This document shows, in pieces, positions 56,173 through 64,000 of a DNA stretch of 64,000 nucleotides. This DNA is from Pteria penguin (taxonomy: Eukaryota; Mollusca; Bivalvia; Pterioida; Pteriidae). Numbering within the stretch: position 1 is the stretch's first letter; each line of letters opens with the position of its first letter. The stretch covers positions 22,853,341-22,917,340 of the forward strand of contig CM068583.1 in NCBI GenBank assembly GCA_035048485.1, written 5' to 3'. A program made the translations under genes and the position numbers. The notes under the pieces are model-generated. The model did no database searches and was not told where the DNA came from. It saw nothing but the letters and a program-made list of their open reading frames with translations.

Positions 56173-56696
56173 AAAAACATCACGTCATAAGCCAAAAACC
56201 TTGTCGTTGAACTAGTTTTATTTAGGAAACTATGATTAATATTAGTAGTAGAATACATATTCTGCGAACTTATATAAATACTGTATATTTGTATACAATA
56301 AATGCTGAGCTGTCACCGAGTATCATCGCCATGAAGTGTAGGTAGGATCTTTTTAACTTGTCAAGCTCAAACACATCCCGGATTATATGTTGAATCAGGC
56401 TAGACACCATGTATCCTTCAAGGTATGAACCCGAGACATTCCGATATACACTCAAATGGCTTACGCTCGATCAGATCATACATTTAATCGTTAAACCTTT
56501 GAAAATAGCTGATGAAAAATAATAAAAATAATGAAATAAATGAAAATGATAATAAGTTAAAATCAAACTTCTATGCGAAGAAAGATACGCTTTAAAACAA
56601 AATGAAAATAAATAAATAAAACCCCCTTTCAATGTTTTAGTAATGGTATAGGTTTCATAAGCGCGGTGGTCCTTGTGAAAATATTGAATGCTATTT

Positions 56697-56699
<3 letters not shown>
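56173..56699. other. AT-rich sequence without recognised feature
   Basis: Nothing recognised. Confidence 0.4.

Positions 56700-56745
<46 letters not shown>
56700..56745 (+). repeat. (GA)n microsatellite
   Basis: About 23 GA units. Confidence 0.96.
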
Positions 56746-56748
<3 letters not shown>

Positions 56749-56749
56749 T

Positions 56750-56990
56750 TCAACATTTTTGTTTTTGTCCTGTCTCTCTGTTTATCTGTCTGTTTGTTTG
56801 TCTGTCTGTTTGTCTATTGTCAACATTAACCTTGGCCATAACTTTTGAAGCATGAGGGACAGAGACTTCATATTTCACATGCTCACTCAACCAGTTAAGC
56901 CTTTTCAAATGACACCAAGGTCGATGACCTTTTGACCTTGACAATGACCTTCAGGCTAAAAATAACTTTTTGGACTTTGTTGCCGTCGGG
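56750..56990 (-). repeat. Dispersed repeat with CAGA/CAAA tract (minus copy)
   Basis: On the minus strand: gtgaaatatgaagtctctgt, then cttcaaaagttatggccaag, then a (CAGA)/(CAAA) tract, as at 5005-5165. This copy extends further (aaggtcatcgaccttggtgt). Confidence 0.7.
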
Positions 56991-57024
56991 CATTAATGTT
57001 TTACAAACACAGTTTGTTTTCTAT

Positions 57025-57034
57025 GATTATTATC

Positions 57035-57094
<60 letters not shown>

Positions 57095-57117
57095 TATTAT
57101 TATTATTATTATTATTT
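57025..57117 (+). repeat. (ATT)n microsatellite
   Basis: About 90 bp of ATT with minor interruptions. Confidence 0.95.
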
Positions 57118-57594
57118 GTTTTACAACATTGTGCTGGAACAATTTATAATTTGGGACACACGTCAGTCATGGAACATTGAAGATGTCTTTTTTCCCATTA
57201 TAAAGTACTATAGGTTTATGAAGTATGCCAACATTAATAGTAAAACATTTGCATAACCCACAACCCACTATGCAACATTATCAGAGAGAGAGAGAGAGAC
57301 AGACAGCATCGAACATGATGCCAATCAAAAGCAGCCGAGCAAACCAACAGATCATTTCTCGAGTAATGTGATAAATAATGTTGTGACATTTGATGACGCA
57401 GTGACTTTAGAACTGAAGTCATTAAGCTTAGGTACTAAATAACGAGAGAGACATATCGTATTTGGAAAACATGGAAATTAAAGTGTTTTATTGATCAAAT
57501 TGATGATAATTTAGGGATGTGGAATACTGTTATTTAAACCTTTACAACAGAAACTGTTAATATGACTTGTATTGATTCCATTGAAACGATGATC

Positions 57595-57895
57595 AGTGGC
57601 GGATTTAGAGAAGGAGAGCTAATTTTATAGCCAAAGTTCATTATGTCATTCTGAGGACCCGGGTTCGATTCCCGCTTTGGGCTAGGATTTTTGTAAGGTG
57701 ATTTATCCATTTTTCCCTCCCTATCCGTCCTTCGGATGATACCCCGTGTCACAGTTCACGATGGCACGTACAAGGTCACTCGCTACTTAGGTTGGGTCGG
57801 TCGCATAGGAAAAATAATGAAGCAATGCACCAGACAGATGCCGCCACCATATAAGTGCAATAATATGGGAGTAGCTTATAAATGAATAAACAAAT
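57595..57895 (+). mobile_element. Old degenerate SINE family A copy
   Basis: B box gggttcgattcccgctttgg, then ccttcggatgataccccgtg, gatggcacgtacaaggtcac, gacagatgccgccaccatat. Full layout but strongly diverged. Confidence 0.7.
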
Positions 57896-57922
57896 AGAAT
57901 AATCATTAGTCAAATTGACAGT

Positions 57923-58098
57923 TCCCGGTGTGGTACGTGAGATGGTGGGGCTGTCACCAACCTGACTTAGTGGGTTTTCTCCGGGTACTCCGGTTTCTTC
58001 CCATACAAACGACACCCTTACGCCAAGATCTGTTCCAACGAGCAAGATTTAAATAATTTGTTAACTAGTTTCTTAATCGTTGTAAAATAAATAAAATT
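57923..58098 (+). mobile_element. SINE family C, 5'-truncated
   Basis: Begins in the B-box flank (gttcccggtgtggtacgtga), then gtgggttttctccgggtact, ccggtttcttcccatacaaa, and ends cttaatcgttgtaaaataaa. Matches 51826-52068. It lies only about 30 bp after the degenerate family A copy. Confidence 0.85.
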
Positions 58099-59560
58099 TT
58101 AGATTTTAAATTGACAATGACAGCAAATAATTCCCTTTGTGTCTTGTCTTGAAATTTTACAGCCTGTCCTTTTTTCCAAAATCCTAAATCCCACCTCCCC
58201 TTGTCGATATTCAAACAAATTTAGACGCTTATATGGTCAACGATTTGATCTTACATGGTAAAGTAAGAAAAAAGTTATCTGTATCATTGCATATTTTTAT
58301 CATGACTCCCGTGTGGAGATGCGTATTAGCCCGTGGTTAATCCGATATATAATGAGACACAGTGGGATAATCCCATTTTAATTCTATAGTTTACATGCTC
58401 TCACGTGTAACTACATGTAAATCATAAATGAGTCGGTTTATGATGAATTTCTATTGAAGTTGTCACATTTTTAGGCAGCTAAAAGATAAAAAAGTATGGC
58501 ACAGGGTGAGAATGATAACTGAAACCTCGTGTTCTTACTGACATTTTAATTCGACAGTATGCGTACTTATGCACGACAATCTCCTTGTGCTGGATATTTG
58601 AAGGGCTGTCCGTTAGGCAGTCTTTATTCTTGGCATGGTAATACTTGTTTTGAGGAGAGATGAGTCCTACTTTAAAAATAACTGACATTTTTGTTGCACA
58701 ACATATTCAGTTTTTTAGATAATAACCACACAATTACTGCGATTTTGAAAGTCTGAGGATTTCGTGTTCGTGTGTGCGATGCCCGTTAGTTTATTTGGGT
58801 GGTATTTCCCACGTGTATTAAAATGATCGCTCCCTGCCATCCAGATATAACACATCTGAGAAAAAGCAAATGTTAAAGACTTAAAGAAGAATTTTGAGTG
58901 TGTTCTAGTATGAGGGATAAATAAAGGGAGTTGGATAGTTGCGTATTGATTGAATACCAGTTCATAAAAAAGAGCTATGTTGTAAAGGTTATAGCGCAGA
59001 CATATTTTCTTTTGATGAGTTGGATAACGGAGTTCTTTCTGTTAGAATCATTAAGACTTTCCGAGAGACTCTCCGGTCACCTTTTTTTTTTGGGGGGGGG
59101 GGGGGTTGATCATTTCTTGAGACCATAATCTTAACGACAGACTACAGACAAGCTACGGAGAACTGTGCGAGTCTCGGTTGATTATCTTAACGTGACCGGA
59201 TGAGTCCCGCTAGACGTTTTTTTTTTACACTAAACAAGTATCTGAAGGGCACTGACATAAGTTCATTCAATGCACATAAATGCTTGGAGTTGTCTGTCAG
59301 CAAACAATTTCTTAAGAAAAGTTACTTCAGAAGTTAGCAAACTTGTAAACACTCCAAATATACATGTTTTCATATAGTTACACTTTCCAGAAATACATGA
59401 TAGCGCAGGATGTTCCACTTGGACATCTGATTAAGAGACGGATACCAAAAAGTAGTCAATTCGAACCCCGTTCGATTTTTGTATACCGCACGGTGTTCTT
59501 ACGGATGCCGGCGGATAATCGAAGTGGCATCCCATGACACCCACCTGTTCTACAATCGTG
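58099..59560. other. AT-rich sequence without recognised feature
   Basis: Only a T/G homopolymer pair (59081-59106) and a T run at 59218-59226 stand out. Confidence 0.4.
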
Positions 59561-59567
59561 GGTGGGC

Positions 59568-59722
59568 ATAATGCCGTCTACAAAGATTTGCCCCTGGTCT
59601 GCTGGTTCCACCGGTGCCATAATGACGTCTACAAAGATTTGTCCCTGGTCTGCTGGTTCCACCAGTGCAATAATGACGTCTACAAAGATTTGTCCCTGGT
59701 CTGCTGGTTCCACCAGTGCCCA
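59568..59722. repeat. 51-bp tandem repeat, three copies
   Basis: Units start at 59568, 59619 and 59670 (ataatgacgtctacaaagat, then tgtccctggtctgctggttc, then caccagtgc). 51 is a multiple of three and no unit contains a stop in several frames, so long-looking frames arise on both strands. The minus strand reads VEPADQGQIFVDVI repeats. Confidence 0.93.
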
Positions 59723-61860
59723 AACATCGGCGAAACCATCCCATCTCCAAGAATCGTTTAACTACCTTTGGAAATGTAACCAGGGCACAACACGCATGCC
59801 GTGCATATTATTACTTTTCATTGAAATGCAGATCTAATTACCCTTCTGAATTTAATCATTATCTTGTTTTATTTCATATTTTTATTTTGTTGTTTACTTA
59901 AAACTCTGTGGTAAATGTATTGTAATCTTATCGTGCTTGCTACAGTAAGATAAATATTAGCATAAAACGTTGATTACTCAAAGACACAATCCCCGAACAA
60001 AATATGCATATGCTATCATAAATCGTATAACAAAACTGCCATACTTATGATTTTGTAATCGGTTGTAACCACCAACTTGCACATGTAATCCGGGTTCTTT
60101 CATCCTCGGGAGCCCTCAAAAGACTAGATGGTATCGGGACGACCGTTGCAGTGTGGCATAAGACACAACCAATCAATGGGAGCTTAGCGAACTTCCCCGT
60201 TACAATCCTCTCTCAAAACAAATGTCTATTCTCAGATCCCCGCTCAGATTGCATGCATATTAGTTGAACAAACAATCTGTACCGCGCATATATATGTGCC
60301 GTCTCGTCCCTATAAATTGGTCTTTGTCTAACAGTAACGATGTGTTCAGATGATAGGAAAGAATTCTATACCCGTTCCGATGACAATTGTGGTGCTCTCT
60401 TATGATGGAAATTATCTAATAGGAAACCTGAAATCCAATCATGTAACGTAAAAATAGTTATGTCTCATTGACATTTTTTTTTCATAATTGCAGTATTTGG
60501 AAATAGAGTTAAGATTTGTTTTAACATGACGATAGCTGAATATGTCATCAAGAAAGTATACATGTCATAGCTGTATGATTTTTATCTTCACATTAATAAT
60601 TTTAGCTTTTAAAATGAATCTGTAAAAAGGCATTTTATACACAATACTTATACATAGCCATGGGAGGTACGCAAATCTGTTGTCAACCTTCTTTTGCCGA
60701 CCTATAACGATAATCTTTTATATTCGATAGGAACCTCTGTTCAGATTAATTGCTGTCATTCTCACATGACGTACTTTTAACAAATCAAATTTCCTTATTA
60801 TTTTCAAGTACTTCTACAATGATCTTAACATTTCCCTGAAAATGGGCTTGAGAGTTAACTCCATTTCCTTTGGTTGAACAAATTTTATTGGTTTGGAACG
60901 TCAAGATCTTTTAAGATCCTGCAATGACAAATGCATTAATGTGGAAGAAATCAGTGTGTGAATGTTCATCTTTGCGCATATGGATGGAATCCAAAGCAAA
61001 CAATAGGTATCGACACTCCCCAGTCAGACATGAAACGCCATCTATTGCCGGCCTTACTTTCAGAATCTCACTTGTGTCTAATGAAGCAGACGATCTCTCC
61101 GGAAGCATTACCTTCCCGTACTTGATTTATTTGCATTGCTTTAAGAAACCTGTGTTCTTTAAACTAAAGGGTCAGAAGACGGCTCTGAGAATTTGGAATC
61201 TCTGGAATGAAAATCGTGTACTTTCGTGTTCAGAATAGAATTAGCACCGTGCTGTATTTGATTTGATTGCAATGACCTGCGGGACCTTTATCAATACGTA
61301 GTCACGTGATAAAGACGGCTAAATCGTTACAAAGAAGTACAGAAACGTTCCATGTAAGGCGAAGATAAAACGGAAGTTGATATTAACAATGTATTTGTAA
61401 AGAATATACAATATTTCAGTATAAATAACAATTTCGGAGCATAGTGTAGTGTCATAATGTATCAGTTTTTATTATACTGATCGATTACCGTAGTAATTTG
61501 ATTCTTTTTTTTTCTGCTGACTTGATATAATTTTGATTTTAATTACAGAATGTTTTCTTGTTCATGATTCGAATTTGAAAGAAATGCTTTTTTTTCTATG
61601 GTGAAATACGCTTTGTTTATCTCTTTAAATTCTATTCATTTATAGCCTATTTTGTTTGTTGATGGAATGAGAGTTAAATGATGTACCGGAATTGCTAAAA
61701 GTGAAAAAAACCATTTATTTGCATTTGATGTAATCAAAGCAACTTTTCAAGCACTATAATAAATAAATAAAAAGTTGCAGTTTATACTGTGAAAACAGTT
61801 CTCTGTTTTACAGATCCTATAATAGTGTGACCTGGTTTGCGAGTTCAGTTCAAATTGTCT
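59723..61860. other. No gene recognised; one uncharacterised open stretch at 60911-61238
   Basis: Around 60911-61238 both strands are open for 65-104 codons and base composition is less AT-rich than the surroundings. No domain recognised and no convincing splice pair. Could be an exon, a repeat or chance. Confidence 0.3.
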
Positions 61861-61869
61861 AATTTGTTG

Positions 61870-61892
61870 ACATATTATTATCATTATTATCA

Positions 61893-61930
<38 letters not shown>

Positions 61931-62090
61931 AATAATAATAATAATTTTAATAATAATATTAATAAATAAATTTATTTATTTATTAATTATTTATTAATTT
62001 ATTTATTCATTCATTCATTTATTTATTTATTTATTTATTTATTTATCTATTTATTTATTTATTATCATTATTATTATTATTTTCATAGTA
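61870..62090. repeat. Compound (ATT)n/(AAT)n/(TTTA)n low-complexity region
   Basis: ATT units, then AAT units, then TTTA units. The ATT-to-AAT switch makes a self-complementary stretch near 61895-61945. Confidence 0.93.
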
Positions 62091-62884
62091 GTAGATGCTA
62101 AGTTGCTTATACAGATTATGAATATTAACAAATTTCATATTCTGATAACTGCCGACTTACGGCGGATGTGGTTGATTATCAGGGGATGCTTTCCCCTCTA
62201 TGGCATCAGAACCGATCTCTGTTTCTGTAATTGTTCATTAATTCTGTTTTCGTAAAATGCACATGTATTTCTATCTCTTTCAAACTTAGGCACTTTTTTT
62301 ATTTCACTCATAATGCTGGGACAAAAAGTGGAAGAAAATCAGAGGGCTAAAATTACTTGATCTTTTATTCCGGAAATGAGTGATGCAAACTCGGACTTGA
62401 ATGCTATTTTACTCTTTACGAACAGAATGAGCTAGGAATGCACGATCCTCTTAACAAATGTAGCGTATATATTAAGTATTAAGGGTACATCGTGTGTGAT
62501 GGAGACATGAAAACCTACTCTCTGATTACCTGGTCCGCATAGGCCATAAACAGAATCATATACATTTGCAATGCAAGTTTAATGCAAATGCATTAACAAA
62601 ATATTCCGCGGAAAAAGTTTGCAGCTAAATCAATCAAGTATTAAAACAAAACCATTGATTCATTGAAATTTCTGATGATGTAATGCTGTAATTGAGCAAG
62701 TCTTTAAAGTTTTGAATGTTAATACCATTATGCAATGTTCATAACATCAACTGTTCATAAATGTGCATGCACCAATATAAGGAGAGTGAGATTATGCGTA
62801 AGAGAGAGTTGATTTATGATATATCGCTTTGAGTCTCTGACGTAGTATGAAAATACCGCTGTATATGGTAATTATTGAATTCAA

Positions 62885-64000
62885 GACGCTCGCTCTTCCC
62901 TGGCACCTGGTCTCACCGCTGACAGGAGACGCTCACTCCTCCCTGGCACCTGGTCTCACCTCTGACAGGAGACGCTCACTCCTCCCTGTCACCTGGTCTC
63001 ACCTCTGACAGAAGACGCTGACTCCTCCCTGGCAGCTGGTCTCACCTCAGACAGGAGACGCTCACTCCTCCCTTGCACGTGGTATCACCTTTGACAGGAC
63101 ACGCTCACTCCTCCCTGGCACCAGGTCTCACCTCAGACAGGAGACGCTCACTCCTCCCTGGCACCTGTTTCACCTCTGACAGGAGACGCTCACTCCTCCC
63201 TTGCACGTGGTCTCACCTCTGACAGGAGACACTAACTCCTCCCTTACACTTGCTTTCACCTCTGAAAGGAAATGCTCACTCCTCCCTGGCACCTGGTCTC
63301 ACCTCAGACAGGAGACGCTTACTCCCCCCTGGCACCTGGTCTCACCTCTGACAGGACACGCTGACTCCTCCCTGGCACCAGGTCTCACCTCGGACAGGAG
63401 ACGCTGACTCCTCCCTGGCACGTGGTTTCACCTCTGACAGAAGACGCTGACTCCTCCCTGGCACCAGGTCTTACCTAAGACAGGAGACGCTGACTCCTCC
63501 CTGGCACCTGGTCTCACCTCTGACAGGACACGCTCACTCCAACCTGGCACCTGGTCTCACCTCAGACAGGAGACGCTGACTCCTCTCTGGCACCTGGTCT
63601 CACCTCTGACAGGAGACGCTGACTCCTCTTGGGCACCAGGTCTCACCTAAGACAGGAGACGCTCACTCCTCCTTGGCACCTGGTGTCACCTCTGACAGGA
63701 GACGCTGACTCCTCCCTGGCACCAGGTCTCACCTCAGACAGGAGACGCTCACTCCTCCCTGGCACCTTGTGTCACCTCTGACAGGACACGCTCACTCCTC
63801 CCTGGCACCTGGTCTCACCTCAGACAGGAGACGCTCACTCCTCCTTGGCACCTGGTCTCACCTTTGACAGGACACGCTCACTCCTCTTGGGCACCAGGTC
63901 TCACCTCAGACAGGAGACGCTGACTCCTCCCTGGCACCTGGTCTCACCTCTGACAGGACACGCTCACTCCTCCCTGGCACCAAGTCTCACCTCAAACAGG
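62885..64000 (+). repeat. 43-bp minisatellite (about 26 copies, continues beyond window)
   Basis: Unit gacgctcactcctccctggc plus acctggtctcacctctgaca plus gga. Copies alternate between ctctgacagga and ctcagacagga over the right two thirds, an 86-bp dimer. The unit matches part of the dispersed repeats at 18549 and 19347. No homogeneous frame; not coding. Confidence 0.95.

Noticed and set aside
62885..64000. Coding repeat (short Ser/Leu/Thr frame at 63201-63407)
   Set aside because: 43 is not a multiple of three, so the frame changes each unit and stops appear; this is a minisatellite.

Overview
The window looks like metazoan nuclear DNA. It is AT-rich, has one gene split into about 28 exons with GT-AG introns, and is crowded with tRNA-derived SINEs, microsatellites and DNA-transposon relics. 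A marine bivalve (or another lophotrochozoan) is my best guess, because the SINE families and several dispersed repeats resemble ones I associate with bivalve genomes; no database search was possible. Bacterial-style features (operons, RBS, CRISPR) are absent.

Layout. 1-14.6 kb is repeats and relics: a Helitron-like element with about 145-bp repeats (1-591), SINEs, a decayed reverse-transcriptase ORF (3.9-4.8 kb), a gutted Tigger/pogo-like transposase (8.3-9.27 kb) and a 0.9-kb GTAT microsatellite (12.4-13.3 kb). 14,705-38,908 (+) holds the one convincing protein-coding gene. 39-64 kb is again repeat-rich: a 5'-truncated LINE on the minus strand (52.4-54.8 kb), more SINEs, a reverse-transcriptase tail (40.4-40.8 kb), a possible orphan promoter and first exon (48.3-48.6 kb), and a 43-bp minisatellite running off the right end (62,885-64,000).

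The gene. Joining the exons gives an open frame of 1,940 residues in which every junction phase agrees. The predicted protein is a single-pass membrane protein: signal peptide, F5/8 type C (discoidin) domain, EGF, three laminin-G-like domains each on its own phase 1-1 exon, Thr/Pro mucin-like linkers, then a block resembling VWDE (von Willebrand factor D and EGF domain protein) with a vWD domain, EGF, a beta-rich domain and a Cys-rich knot, then a transmembrane helix and a short cytoplasmic tail. Notable points are a His-rich insert in the vWD domain, a furin-type RHKR site, one GC-AG intron, a 15-codon mini-exon whose two splice sites lie inside two different minisatellites, a 0.7-kb foldback in an intron, and at least two phase-compatible alternative last exons giving different cytoplasmic tails.

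Limits. Exon borders were read by eye from splice consensus, phase and domain continuity. Transcription start, UTRs and alternative splicing are unproven.
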